From G965219965 sp965219965 (lineage in GTDB: Bacteria > Pseudomonadota > Alphaproteobacteria > RS24), in assembly GCA_965219965.1 (NCBI GenBank), contig OZ244796.1, positions 1-64,000 on the forward strand: a stretch of 64,000 bases of DNA. Direction: 5' to 3'. Both the position numbers and the translations under genes were made by a program. Under the pieces are notes generated by a model. That model did not search any database. It saw only the letters and a program-made list of their open reading frames with translations, and was not told the DNA's origin. This document shows, in pieces, positions 50,928 through 59,773 of the stretch (its first letter is position 1; each line of letters opens with the position of its first letter).

Positions 50928-52238
50928 GTGCCTATTGAAATTGTGATGCCCGCATTATCGCCCACTATGGAAAGGGGCAAACTCGCAAATTGGCAAGTAA
51001 AGGTCGGCGATAAAATAGAGGCGGGCGATGTGCTGGCCGAAATTGAAACCGATAAGGCTTTGGTGGAATTAGAAGCCGCCGCCGATGGCGAAGTGGGCAA
51101 ATTACTGATTGAAAATGGCACGGCGGATGTGGCGGTGAACACGCCGATTGCTTATTTGCTCGGCGAGGGCGAAGATGCCAGTGCGCTAGAGGGGCTGGAA
51201 GCGCAAGCGGAGGCCGCGCCTGTTGAGGAAGCCAAGCCTGAAGTGAAAGCGGAAGTGAAAGCGCAAGCCGCGCCGACTCCTGCGCCTGTCGCCTCCGCCC
51301 CGCCCAAAACACCCCAAGCCGCACAAAGCGGACGCATTGCCGCCAGCCCATTGGCACGGCGGCTGGCCCGTGAACAAGGTTTGAACCTTGCCAGCATTGC
51401 CGGCAGTGGCCCTGATGGGCGCGTTATTAAACGCGATATTGACGCGGCGCATCACGCGCCCGCACCTGCCAGCGCAACTGCAAGCGGGGCGGTTGCGGCC
51501 TCTTCTTCTTTGCCCGACCCGCGTTTATTTTTCAGTGAAGATGAATATGAGGTGGAAGCCCTTAGCCCAATGATGGCGGGCATCGCGCAACGTTTGCAAG
51601 CGGCCAAGCAGGAAATTCCTCATTATCAAGTGTCTATGGATGTGCCGCTTGACAAGCTGATGCTCATGCGGGCGAAATTGAATGACCGTTTGGCCGAAGC
51701 CGAAACGGGGCAGAAGCTCACGCTGAACGATTTTATTATGCGGGCGGCGGCATTGGCACTGATGGATGTGCCAGAAATCAATCGCAGTTTTGGTGGCGAT
51801 AGTCTTTTGCAATATAAAAATGCCGATATTTCTGTTGCTGTCGCTTTGCCCAATGGCGGGTTGATAACGCCGATTGTCAAACAAGCACAAAATAAATCTG
51901 TGCAAATGATTGCGGCGGAAATCAAAGATTTGGCCAAACGGGCGAGCGAGCTACGCCTCAAGCCAGAAGAATATGAAGGCGGGACGTTCACGGTTTCTAA
52001 TTTGGGCATGTTTGGCGTGGCCGAATTTAGCGCAATTATTAACCCGCCGCAAAGCGCGATATTGGCCATTGGCGGGGCGACCAAACGCGCTGTGGTCGGG
52101 GCGAAGGGCGTGGAAAATATCAATGAAATGCGCGTGACGCTTTCCGCCGACCACCGCGTTATCAATGGCGCACAAGCGGCGCAATTCCTCGCCGTGTTCC
52201 GCGACCATATCGCCGCGCCTTTAGGTTTGCTGTTTTAA
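50928..52238 (+). CDS. pdhC: Dihydrolipoamide acetyltransferase (E2) of pyruvate dehydrogenase
   Basis: 436 residues from a GTG (50928) with AGGAG seven bases upstream. Lipoyl domain 1-77 (PIEIVMPALSPTMERG; EIETDKALVE), Ala/Pro hinge, peripheral-subunit binding domain (RIAASPLARRLAREQGLNLA, about 130-165), then the catalytic domain. The usual active-site motif DHRVxDG reads ADHRVINGAQ: His is present, but Asp is replaced by Asn. The Asp assists the His in chloramphenicol-acetyltransferase-fold enzymes, so this is worth noting, although exceptions exist. Order pdhA-pdhB-pdhC without an adjacent lpd. Confidence 0.94.
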   Translation: MPIEIVMPALSPTMERGKLANWQVKVGDKIEAGDVLAEIETDKALVELEAAADGEVGKLLIENGTADVAVNTPIAYLLGEGEDASALEGLEAQAEAAPVEEAKPEVKAEVKAQAAPTPAPVASAPPKTPQAAQSGRIAASPLARRLAREQGLNLASIAGSGPDGRVIKRDIDAAHHAPAPASATASGAVAASSSLPDPRLFFSEDEYEVEALSPMMAGIAQRLQAAKQEIPHYQVSMDVPLDKLMLMRAKLNDRLAEAETGQKLTLNDFIMRAAALALMDVPEINRSFGGDSLLQYKNADISVAVALPNGGLITPIVKQAQNKSVQMIAAEIKDLAKRASELRLKPEEYEGGTFTVSNLGMFGVAEFSAIINPPQSAILAIGGATKRAVVGAKGVENINEMRVTLSADHRVINGAQAAQFLAVFRDHIAAPLGLLF

Positions 52239-53698
52239 TTTTTCTCGCCCAACATATCGGCGCAAAGCGTGCGATAGGTTTCAAAACGCGCATGATATAA
52301 AGTGTGATTGTCCATATTGGGGGACAGTGTGGTGACCATTTCAATCATTTTAGTTAGCACATCTAAATTAAGATAAGCCCCATGCGCCAGCCCCGCTTGC
52401 AAGGCCGCCCCATAAGCGGCGTCACGATGGCGCGGAATTTGAATCGGCACGCCCTGCATATCGCATATCATTTGCGCCCAAAACGGATTGCCCGCCCCGC
52501 CGCCAAGCAAGGTGAATTCATGAATGGCACATTGCGTGCGCTGTTGCATATCTTGGCGCACATCTATGAGCGCGTAACCAATGCCTTCAAAAGCAGCACG
52601 GGCGAGGTCGGCCTGTGCGGTGTCTTGGCTTAGCCCGCTCAGGCTGGGGCGCAAATGCGGCGACCAATAAGGCGCACGCTCGCCATTAATAAAGGGGTGA
52701 AACAGCACACCGCCCGCGCCCAAAGGGGCTTGCTCGGCCAAGGCGGTCATTTTGTCTAAGGGCATATCGTCTAGCCGATTGGTGCGAAACCAATCCAGTG
52801 CAGAGGTGCAGCTATTCATGCCGGAAGCAAAATACCAACCCGCCGCCGCATCGGCATGGGGGTAGCAACTAATGGGCGGCATGGCGTGCGGGGCGTCACA
52901 GCCAACCGACACCACCCCCGCACTGGCCAGTTTAAGCGCGGCCCGCCCCGCACCGACCGCACCAATGCCAAGCAGCTCCGCACTGGTGTCCATACAGCCA
53001 ATATAAATGGGCGTGCCAGCTTTCAACCCAAACGCCTGCGCCGCTTGCGCCGTGACCGTGCCGCCTTGTTGCGCCGAAGCGGCCACAGGCGGGAGAATAT
53101 CGGGCGTGATGCCAGCCAAAGCACAAAGCGGCGGCGACCAATTTTTTTGGCCAATATCATAAAGCTGGGTGCCAACCGCATCGCCTAAATCGGTGTGAAT
53201 GTCGCCCGTAAGCTGGTGGCGCAACCAATCCTTTGCAGGCAGAAGATGACGGGCGGCGCGTAAAATATCTGGCTCATGCACCCACAGCCAACGCAAATGC
53301 GCTAATGTCCAAGTCGGATTAGGGCGGTGCAGGCTGGCGGCAATAATCGCCTCTTGATGCTGGCACAAATCGGCGACTTCTTCATGAGCGCGTTGGTCGC
53401 TCCACATAATCGCGGGGCGCAAGGGCTGGCAGTCGGCGTCGCATAGCACGCCAATATGTGTGCCAGCCGTGATGCTGACAGCGGTGATGTCTTCAGGCGT
53501 TAACGGGCTGTCTGCCCATAATTGCGCGAGCGCGTTTTGCAAAGCCGCTATCCAATTTTGCGGGTCTTGTTCCACCTGCCCCGCATGGGGATGCTGGCTG
53601 GCAACGGGCTGGCGTGCCGCGCCCAGCCATTTGCCATCTTGCTGAACGGCGGATAATTTAAGCGACGATGCGCCAAGGTCAATGCCAAGAAAAATCAT
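52235..53698 (-). CDS. xylB: FGGY-family carbohydrate kinase, xylulokinase-like
   Basis: 487 residues from ATG 53698 (the frame opens 15 codons earlier). ATPase-fold sugar kinase: N-terminal FLGIDLGASSLKLSAV phosphate loop, IMWSDQRAHEEV sugar-binding segment, LLPAKDWLRHQLTGDIHTD. The C-terminal part has HPFINGERAPYWSPHLRPSL and EFTLLGGGAGNPFWAQMICD. Closest in pattern to xylulokinase, but FGGY substrates are hard to call by eye. No xylose isomerase or transporter nearby. Convergent with pdhC (four-base overlap). A TATAAT ends only six bases before the ATG, so the mRNA may be leaderless. Confidence 0.85.
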   Translation of the reverse strand: MIFLGIDLGASSLKLSAVQQDGKWLGAARQPVASQHPHAGQVEQDPQNWIAALQNALAQLWADSPLTPEDITAVSITAGTHIGVLCDADCQPLRPAIMWSDQRAHEEVADLCQHQEAIIAASLHRPNPTWTLAHLRWLWVHEPDILRAARHLLPAKDWLRHQLTGDIHTDLGDAVGTQLYDIGQKNWSPPLCALAGITPDILPPVAASAQQGGTVTAQAAQAFGLKAGTPIYIGCMDTSAELLGIGAVGAGRAALKLASAGVVSVGCDAPHAMPPISCYPHADAAAGWYFASGMNSCTSALDWFRTNRLDDMPLDKMTALAEQAPLGAGGVLFHPFINGERAPYWSPHLRPSLSGLSQDTAQADLARAAFEGIGYALIDVRQDMQQRTQCAIHEFTLLGGGAGNPFWAQMICDMQGVPIQIPRHRDAAYGAALQAGLAHGAYLNLDVLTKMIEMVTTLSPNMDNHTLYHARFETYRTLCADMLGEKN

Positions 53699-53704
53699 GC
53701 GCCA

Positions 53705-53710
53705 ATTATA
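53705..53710 (-). promoter_or_regulatory. -10 element (TATAAT) directly before the xylB-like gene
   Basis: On the minus strand TATAAT is followed by six bases and the ATG at 53698; no Shine-Dalgarno exists. The predicted transcript begins at or next to the A of the ATG. The -35 region (TTTGTT, 17 bases upstream) is weak. Confidence 0.4.
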
Positions 53711-53748
53711 GCCATAGCATGGGCGAAAACAAAGCAGGCGCACATACA

Positions 53749-53813
53749 GAAGACCGCAGGCTCAAAAGAACCTGCGGTCTTCACCGACCAAGGAGGGACG
53801 AAGGGTAGGTCGG
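53749..53813. other. Two adjacent strong hairpins in a gene-free region
   Basis: First hairpin: perfect 12-base arms GAAGACCGCAGG (53749-53760) and complement (53771-53782), ten-base loop. One base later, second hairpin: CCGACC (53784-53789) and GGTCGG (53808-53813). The stretch 53711-54187 has no supported gene. There is no T-run on either side, so these are not standard terminators; they may belong to a small RNA or leader on either strand. They lie upstream of the predicted xylB start point. Confidence 0.5.
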
Positions 53814-54187
53814 GACACTAGAAGATGTGGCTTTGTTGATATGCATTTACTCAGGACGCAACAACATAACAACCCAACGCAACCACCATGGGAGACGTAA
53901 CCCCTAGTGACCCTTTCAGCTTGGCATTGGGGCAGCATGGGCGGCAAGGAAATTGTTGATAAATCTGTTTATAAACAAGGGTTTGTGGCGCATTTGCAAC
54001 AAATAGGCGAGCTTTTCCATCTCTACAACCTGTGCTGTGGGTTTGGATTATCGGCGCAAATAAGCGGCAAGCACAACCTATAGGGGTATATTGGATTTTA
54101 TCCACAGGGCAGGAAAATTTTACCGAAGCGCGAGGGGTTGGCGGCCATGTGGTGATTGGCGGGGTTCTGCCGTGTTTTCGCGCCTTT

Positions 54188-54370
54188 TTATGCCTTTTGC
54201 ACCATGCCCGCCGCCGAAACCAGCTCGCGGGCGATTTCCTCGGCCTCTTCGGCGGTGAAATCCATCGGCAGTTCAAATTTTTCTGTCACCACAAATATCC
54301 GCACCATGCCTTGGTCGGTCGGCCCAACGCTCAGCTCGGCTTCCAAATCTGACGGGGTGTTGATGCTCAT
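54188..54370 (-). CDS. DUF6324-type small protein
   Basis: 60 residues from ATG 54370, with GAGGAG upstream (the frame opens 20 codons earlier). Reads MSINTPSDLEAELSVGPTDQ, then GMVRIFVVTEKFELPMDFTA and EEAEEIARELVSAA. I recall this as a widespread short alphaproteobacterial protein (DUF6324) with one beta-sheet and a terminal helix. Function unknown. It sits just upstream of tRNA-His on the other strand. Confidence 0.7.
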   Translation of the reverse strand: MSINTPSDLEAELSVGPTDQGMVRIFVVTEKFELPMDFTAEEAEEIARELVSAAGMVQKA

Positions 54371-54536
54371 CGGCTTGCTCCTCTGCTTGTGCCGCCAGCA
54401 TAGGCGAAACGGGCGCGGAATAAAATCCATTTTCGGAAAAAGGCTTGAAACACCCCGCGCAAGGGCTTATTTTGCCGCCAATAGGGCGGGCGGATAATGG
54501 CGGGCAAAGCCGCGCCGCACGGCACTGGCAAAATGT

Positions 54537-54613
54537 GCAGCCATAGCTCAGTTGGTTAGAGCGCCTGATTGTGGATCAGGAGGTCCCCTGTTCAAATCAG
54601 GGTGGCTGTACCA
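54537..54613 (+). tRNA. tRNA-His (GTG), no encoded G-1, A73
   Basis: Acceptor stem GCAGCCA (54537-54543) pairs with TGGCTGT; anticodon stem CCTGA/TCAGG closes loop TTGTGGA with anticodon GTG. T-arm CCCTGTTCAAATCAGGG, then A73 and encoded CCA. The base before the stem is T, not G, and the discriminator is A, not C. The normal G-1:C73 identity element is thus missing, as known from several alphaproteobacterial orders with a diverged histidyl-tRNA synthetase. The 1:72 pair is G-U. Confidence 0.95.
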
Positions 54614-54647
54614 TTTGGGGGTGGTAAGGAAATCAACGTTGCACTTA

Positions 54648-56906
54648 TTATTTCCAGACACCCTCTAAATCAGAGGCAATTGTTTTTTCTATTTCCTCTA
54701 TTTGTTTTTCGAGTTGCTTGATTTCATTTTTTTTAATCTCCGCTTTTGAAACGAGATTCTTTTGCTCATCTAGGGAGGGTAGTGGTATTTGTATTTTGCA
54801 GAAATCATCAAAATTGACTGTTTGACGCACGCTGCCGAAAGCAAACTCTCTTATTCTATCCTTCAATTCTTTAGTTTTTAAGAGCCAGTATAAATATTTT
54901 GGATCTAAAATTTTCTTATCTTTTATCTTAAACACAACATACATAGGGCTAACGCATCCAACTTTAGCAGAAGCATTATATGCGATTGAACCCACATTAA
55001 TCCTAGCAGGATTATAAGCAAAATAATCTTTTCTTATCACCTGGTATTTTTCGGTATTATCAGAAGCAACCCTCTCGCTAAAAATCTTATCTGGAGTTAT
55101 AAAACCCTCCTTATTGGATACACTCCAGACTTCAAATCCGTCTCTATTTAATTCTTTGCATCCTTCAAGCAAGTCTCCAAGTGACATTAACATAAATTTG
55201 CTATCAGTTTCACGCGTCCTATAAAGACTCAGAATGCTAATGTAATCATTATCCTTTATTTGTTCCATGTCTAACTTTTCAAAACCAACTTTACGCAACT
55301 TGTCCCCTTCTTCTGAATTATTATAAGACAGAAATATATCCAAATCGTTGTCTCCCTCTTTCTTTCTTCTTTTTACATTTTTTGTTAGCCCATCATTTCT
55401 TACGGAAAAACACCAAACAGACTCTTGTTCTTTCTTATTCACATTCACTTGCGTTAGATACAGAATGCTAGTTTTTACCTCAGGGGCATACGGCGCGAAT
55501 GCCCCTAATGGAAGTGATATAATGTTCTGAACGTGACTATTGTTATAAATATATTCGCGTAATTTTTTAAACTTTTGGTCGAATAAAATTCCTTCTGGTA
55601 CCACGATGCCTATTCTTGGATTACTGCTTGAGGGGTCAATGGCATTAAAACAGTGTTCCACACACAAGCTGTTTCCGTTTCCACTGCCCAACTTATAATT
55701 GTCAGCATACTCACCATAATTTCCGAGGGAAAAAGGCATGTTTGTAATCACCGTATCATATTTCCTTTCACTCGGATATTTCAGGCTATCAGTTCTTTCT
55801 ATGTTATTATGTCCGTCCCCTGTCAGTATCATATTTAGCTTAGTAATTTTTGCATTTTTTGTAATCTCTGCACCATAGATTGTGTTCGCCTTAAGTTGCT
55901 TTAAGGTTTCCTCATTTCTTGGCATCTTGTTATAGATATGCTTAAAGGCTTCAATTAGCATTCCGCCTGTCCCACAAAAAGGGTCATAAACTCGTTCACC
56001 AAATTTTGGATTAACCAATTTAACCAAAGTTTTTACAATGTGGCGTGGCGTAAAATACTCGCCCAAATCCTTATTTTGGTCTGCCAGATAAGCGCCTAGG
56101 AAATATTCAAACGCATCCCCTTTAATGTCAGAATTGGTATCAACGAGTGACAGCGGGTCAAGCTTATCCATTATGCGCTTCAAAATTACAGGATTTTTAA
56201 CTTGCAGAGGAGTAAAGATGTCTTTCCCATATTCATTTTGGAAATGCTTAAGCACAGTATCGTTAACGTAAGACAGTAATTCGTTTCCATCTTTATTTTT
56301 GAAAAAATTCCAATTATATTCTTTTGGGATGCGTAATTCTTCACCTAATTCTTGCCGCAGAATTTCTTCTTCACTAAATATTTTTAGAAAAAGAATATTG
56401 CAAAATTCACTAAACCTTTCTAGCCCAGCTTGTAGTCCCTCTTTCCTTAATTCTTTATTCGCTGATGAGAAAATACGTATTAATTCTTGGCGCGATTGAA
56501 TAACTTGCTTTCCAAGCGTGTTATGTTCGTTAGCATTTATATATTGTAATGCTAGTCCTTCATCCAAGAACTCGTCAATTTCTTCACCATTCAATAAGAG
56601 TGGCCTATTGGTCTTTATGTGAAGTGTTTTTATTGTACTGCCATCACTAGCATAAGCAATGGGTGCTTTGAGGCTTTTGCTATACTCTTTTGCTTTTGCT
56701 AGTGCCTGATTTAAATCTTCACCCCGTTTTTTTGCCTCTATTACAATTAACGGATGCTCCCTATCTCTAGGATGCAGAACGTAATCCGCCCTTCCGGATT
56801 CGTTATTTTTCTCCGCAAAAACATTCTTGCCACGCCCAGTTAATTTCCAGCCCTTATTTTGTAGGGCTTCGTCTATTTCCAGGCGAATATCAGCTTCGGT
56901 AAGCAT
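54648..56906 (-). CDS. Single-chain restriction-modification enzyme (type IIG-like: nuclease, N6-methyltransferase, specificity domain)
   Basis: 752 residues. Residues 1-110 match an HsdR-type N-terminal nuclease of the PD-(D/E)xK fold: Asp41 in GRADYVLHPRD, and Glu57-x-Lys59 in LIVIEAKKRGEDLNQAL. Residues about 150-520 are an HsdM-like N6-adenine methyltransferase: GEYFTPRHIVKTLVKLV, motif I YDPFCGTGGMLIEAF, and motif IV as NMPFSLG (usually NPPF). Residues about 560-752 are one HsdS-like target-recognition half ending in a coiled coil (KKNEIKQLEKQIEEIEK). No helicase and no separate hsdR or hsdS nearby, so cutting and methylation would come from one chain. Markedly AT-rich; begins 35 bases after tRNA-His, a common integration place, though no att repeat was found. 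Confidence 0.85.
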   Translation of the reverse strand: MLTEADIRLEIDEALQNKGWKLTGRGKNVFAEKNNESGRADYVLHPRDREHPLIVIEAKKRGEDLNQALAKAKEYSKSLKAPIAYASDGSTIKTLHIKTNRPLLLNGEEIDEFLDEGLALQYINANEHNTLGKQVIQSRQELIRIFSSANKELRKEGLQAGLERFSEFCNILFLKIFSEEEILRQELGEELRIPKEYNWNFFKNKDGNELLSYVNDTVLKHFQNEYGKDIFTPLQVKNPVILKRIMDKLDPLSLVDTNSDIKGDAFEYFLGAYLADQNKDLGEYFTPRHIVKTLVKLVNPKFGERVYDPFCGTGGMLIEAFKHIYNKMPRNEETLKQLKANTIYGAEITKNAKITKLNMILTGDGHNNIERTDSLKYPSERKYDTVITNMPFSLGNYGEYADNYKLGSGNGNSLCVEHCFNAIDPSSSNPRIGIVVPEGILFDQKFKKLREYIYNNSHVQNIISLPLGAFAPYAPEVKTSILYLTQVNVNKKEQESVWCFSVRNDGLTKNVKRRKKEGDNDLDIFLSYNNSEEGDKLRKVGFEKLDMEQIKDNDYISILSLYRTRETDSKFMLMSLGDLLEGCKELNRDGFEVWSVSNKEGFITPDKIFSERVASDNTEKYQVIRKDYFAYNPARINVGSIAYNASAKVGCVSPMYVVFKIKDKKILDPKYLYWLLKTKELKDRIREFAFGSVRQTVNFDDFCKIQIPLPSLDEQKNLVSKAEIKKNEIKQLEKQIEEIEKTIASDLEGVWK

Positions 56907-57063
56907 TTAATGTCCCAAATTCAGAAATTTTTGAAATATATTTCTAACAACTGTCATGCCCTCGTTCGCCCCCTCGTTCGCCCATTATCATACTGGCAGA
57001 ATCCTACGACCAGCCCGCCCAATCAAACTGAGTCTGTGCTTTGTGTCAAGCAAAATGTTCTCT

Positions 57064-58143
57064 TTATGTTCTCTCTTGCGGAAAGACGAAGACATGGGGC
57101 GGTTGCAGGGTGATGGAGAGTTGTGCGCCGATTTGTGGGCAGTCGCCATAGATGTGGTGAAAGCGCACGGTGAATTTTTCGTCCGCTTCTGTTTCTACTT
57201 GCGCGTTAATAAGCCAGCCCGCGCCTGTGTGCCGCGTTTTGGTGACGACTGCATTAGGCGGCGCGTGAGGGACGTTATTTTTATCGTGCATCCGTAAGCC
57301 TTCGGGGCGGGTGACGATAAGCAGTTTTTGGTTTTGTTGCGGATTGTCCAAATAATCGGCGGCGGGCAATGTGCCAAGCGCGGAAATAATTTCATCGCCT
57401 TGCACCTGCGCGGGGATACGATTGATAGGCCCAAAAAACGCCGCCGTTTCTACGTCCACAGGGTGATTGTGCAACATATCTGGCTCGCCCATTTGCTTTA
57501 TTTGCCCCGTCTTGCTGAGCAAAACCATGCGGTCGGCACTCATCAGGGCTTCTTCCGGGTCATGCGTGACCATAATAATCGGAATCCGCGCTTGCTTGAG
57601 CAAGCCCAGCACCTCTTCGGCAATATCACGGCGCAGGCGGTAATCCAAATTGGCAAAAGGCTCATCTAGCAACATAATGCGCGGCTGGGGCGCAAGCGCA
57701 CGCGCCAAAGCCACGCGCTGTTGCTGGCCGCCCGATAATGTGTGCGGCGGTCGGTCGGCATGAGCGTGCAGGTCAATCATGGCGAGCAAAGCGTCCACCT
57801 TTTCGCGCTGTTCTTTCTTGCTCAAAACCCCAATGCCAAAGGCGATATTTTCCCGCACGGTTAAATGCGGAAATAAAGACGGATGCTGAAACACCAAACC
57901 CGCCCGCCGCTTTTGCGTGGATATATGATGCGCCCCATCGCCCAGCAATGTGTCGCCAATGTGTATCGCGCCTTCCTGCACCGGCACCAGCCCCGCAATG
58001 AGGCGCAATAGGGTGGATTTGCCCGAACCCGACGGCCCAACAAGGCACAACAACTCGCCCGCCTTAACGCTAAAGCTAACATCATCTAGCACTTGCTGGC
58101 GCCCATAGCGAAAGCTGATATTGGAAAGGGATAGGTCAGGCAT
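57064..58143 (-). CDS. fbpC: Ferric-iron ABC transporter ATP-binding protein
   Basis: 359 residues. Walker A LVGPSGSGKSTLLRLIAG, Q-loop VFQHPSLFPHLTV, signature LSGGQQQRVALARALA, Walker B RIMLLDEPFANLD and H-loop VTHDPEEA. A C-terminal TOBE-like regulatory region (about 240-359) follows. The set matches FbpC/AfuC importers. Third gene of the minus-strand operon; its start overlaps the permease stop by eight bases. Confidence 0.92.
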   Translation of the reverse strand: MPDLSLSNISFRYGRQQVLDDVSFSVKAGELLCLVGPSGSGKSTLLRLIAGLVPVQEGAIHIGDTLLGDGAHHISTQKRRAGLVFQHPSLFPHLTVRENIAFGIGVLSKKEQREKVDALLAMIDLHAHADRPPHTLSGGQQQRVALARALAPQPRIMLLDEPFANLDYRLRRDIAEEVLGLLKQARIPIIMVTHDPEEALMSADRMVLLSKTGQIKQMGEPDMLHNHPVDVETAAFFGPINRIPAQVQGDEIISALGTLPAADYLDNPQQNQKLLIVTRPEGLRMHDKNNVPHAPPNAVVTKTRHTGAGWLINAQVETEADEKFTVRFHHIYGDCPQIGAQLSITLQPPHVFVFPQERT

Positions 58144-59773
58144 TTTCTTCTCTATTCTCTGTTTGCCATGTTAGGGGCTGTTTGACCAAAAGCGCAATAG
58201 CGACCATGCTAAACAGCACCAGCAAAAGCGCGGACGGGCCAGCGCGTTGCAATAATTCATCGCCCGCCAATTCAAAGGTGCGAATGGCCAGCGTGTCAAA
58301 ATTAAACGGGCGCAAAAGAATTGTGGCCGGCAGTTCTTTAACCGTATCCACAAAAACCAAAATAAAACCTGCGCCCAGCCCACGCCAAATAAGCGGCAAA
58401 TGCACATTACGCGCAATGTTCGCCGCCCCACGCCCCAAAGTTTTCGCGCAATCATCCATAAGCGGGGTTATGCGCGTAAGGCTCGCTTCAGTGGTGTTAA
58501 AACCAATGGTTAAAAAACGAAATCCACACGCCCATACCATCGCCGCCAGCGTGCCAGTGAGCAGAACCGTGCCGCCTAATAAATGGTTCTGCACCATGAT
58601 AAGCAAAAGCAAAATCCCAACCGCCACCACCGAGCCGGGCATCGCATAGCCGCTTGTTGCCAGCCTTGCGGCAAATTTAAGCGGGGCGGTGGGGTAAAAG
58701 CGCAAAATCATGGCGAGCAAAAGGCTTGCGCCCATCACCGCAAAAGCCGTGAGCAGGCCAAGCGTGAGCGAATTGCCCAAAGCGGCCAGCACATAATTAT
58801 CCCAAAAAACGGCATGGGTGATGCTGCTCCAATAAATTAAAATGCCAAGTGGTATGGCAAAGCCCAATATAACAGGCAAAGCGCACGCGGCCAGTGCCAA
58901 GTATTTGGCGCGGCGCGATAGAGTGAAAATCAATACAGGCGCGTTAACCGCATTGGGATTGGCATAGCGGGCTTGGCGGCGCGCACGGCGTTCTAGCCAC
59001 AGCACACACAGCACCAGCACCAGCAAAAGCGACGCCATTTGCCCCGCCGCAATAGGGTCGTAAAGCCCTTGCCATGAACGATAAATGCCCGTGGTATAAG
59101 TGGAAACACCAAACAGGCTGACCACGCCGAAATCGGCCAGCGTTTCCATCATCACCAAAGTGACGCCAACCATAATCATCGGCCGCGCCATAGGCAGCAT
59201 GATTTTGAAAAACAAAGCGCGGTGGCTATGGCCAAGCAACTGCCCCGTTTCTAACATGTGGCGCGGCTGGCTGGCAAAACCCGCACTGGCGAGCAAATAA
59301 ATATAAGGGTAAAGCGTCATCGCCAATATGAAAATACTGCCTTCAATGGAACGGATAGAGGCAAACCCATCCGCGCTGTGCAGGGCGAAAAAATCACGTA
59401 TGAAAATTTGCACCGTACCCGCACTGTCAAATAGGTCGGCATAAATAATGGCGGCGACATAGCTCGGCACCGCAAAAGGCATCATCACCAGCCAACGCAT
59501 TGTGCGCCGTGCCGGCATATTGGTGCAAGTGACAAAAAACGCTGTGCTAATGCCTATCAGTGCGGCCAGCAAAGCCGTGCCAAGCGTAATGATAATGCTG
59601 TTCAAACCATAACGCGCCAAAAGGCCGTGCTGGTGCAAATAGTCCAGCCCGCCCTGACTGGTAAAAAACCAGCTGGCGAAAATAAATAAAAGCGGCGCAG
59701 ATAAAACAATGCAAAACCCAATGGCAAGCCATAGGGCAGGCGGGGTTTGCTTGTGGGGGCGACTTATGGCCAT
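58136..59773 (-). CDS. fbpB: Ferric-iron ABC transporter permease, two fused membrane domains
   Basis: 545 residues with about 12 membrane segments in two homologous halves, as in FbpB/AfuB. Each half carries the EAA-type loop that contacts the ATPase (ARPMIMVGVTLVMMETLADF in the first; AANIARNVHLPLIWRGLGAG in the second). Start overlaps the end of the binding-protein gene by ten bases; the end overlaps the ATPase start. Inner-membrane pore of the iron importer. Confidence 0.9.
   Translation of the reverse strand: MAISRPHKQTPPALWLAIGFCIVLSAPLLFIFASWFFTSQGGLDYLHQHGLLARYGLNSIIITLGTALLAALIGISTAFFVTCTNMPARRTMRWLVMMPFAVPSYVAAIIYADLFDSAGTVQIFIRDFFALHSADGFASIRSIEGSIFILAMTLYPYIYLLASAGFASQPRHMLETGQLLGHSHRALFFKIMLPMARPMIMVGVTLVMMETLADFGVVSLFGVSTYTTGIYRSWQGLYDPIAAGQMASLLLVLVLCVLWLERRARRQARYANPNAVNAPVLIFTLSRRAKYLALAACALPVILGFAIPLGILIYWSSITHAVFWDNYVLAALGNSLTLGLLTAFAVMGASLLLAMILRFYPTAPLKFAARLATSGYAMPGSVVAVGILLLLIMVQNHLLGGTVLLTGTLAAMVWACGFRFLTIGFNTTEASLTRITPLMDDCAKTLGRGAANIARNVHLPLIWRGLGAGFILVFVDTVKELPATILLRPFNFDTLAIRTFELAGDELLQRAGPSALLLVLFSMVAIALLVKQPLTWQTENREENA

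Noticed and set aside
54095..54110. Consensus DnaA box TTATCCACA (also near 33435) as a sign of a replication origin
   Set aside because: Isolated single boxes are expected by chance in 64 kb; there is no cluster, no AT-rich unwinding element and no origin-linked genes.
56906..57064. Attachment repeat of tRNA-His beyond the restriction-modification gene
   Set aside because: No copy of the tRNA 3' end is found; only a short CCTCGTTCGCCC direct repeat is present.
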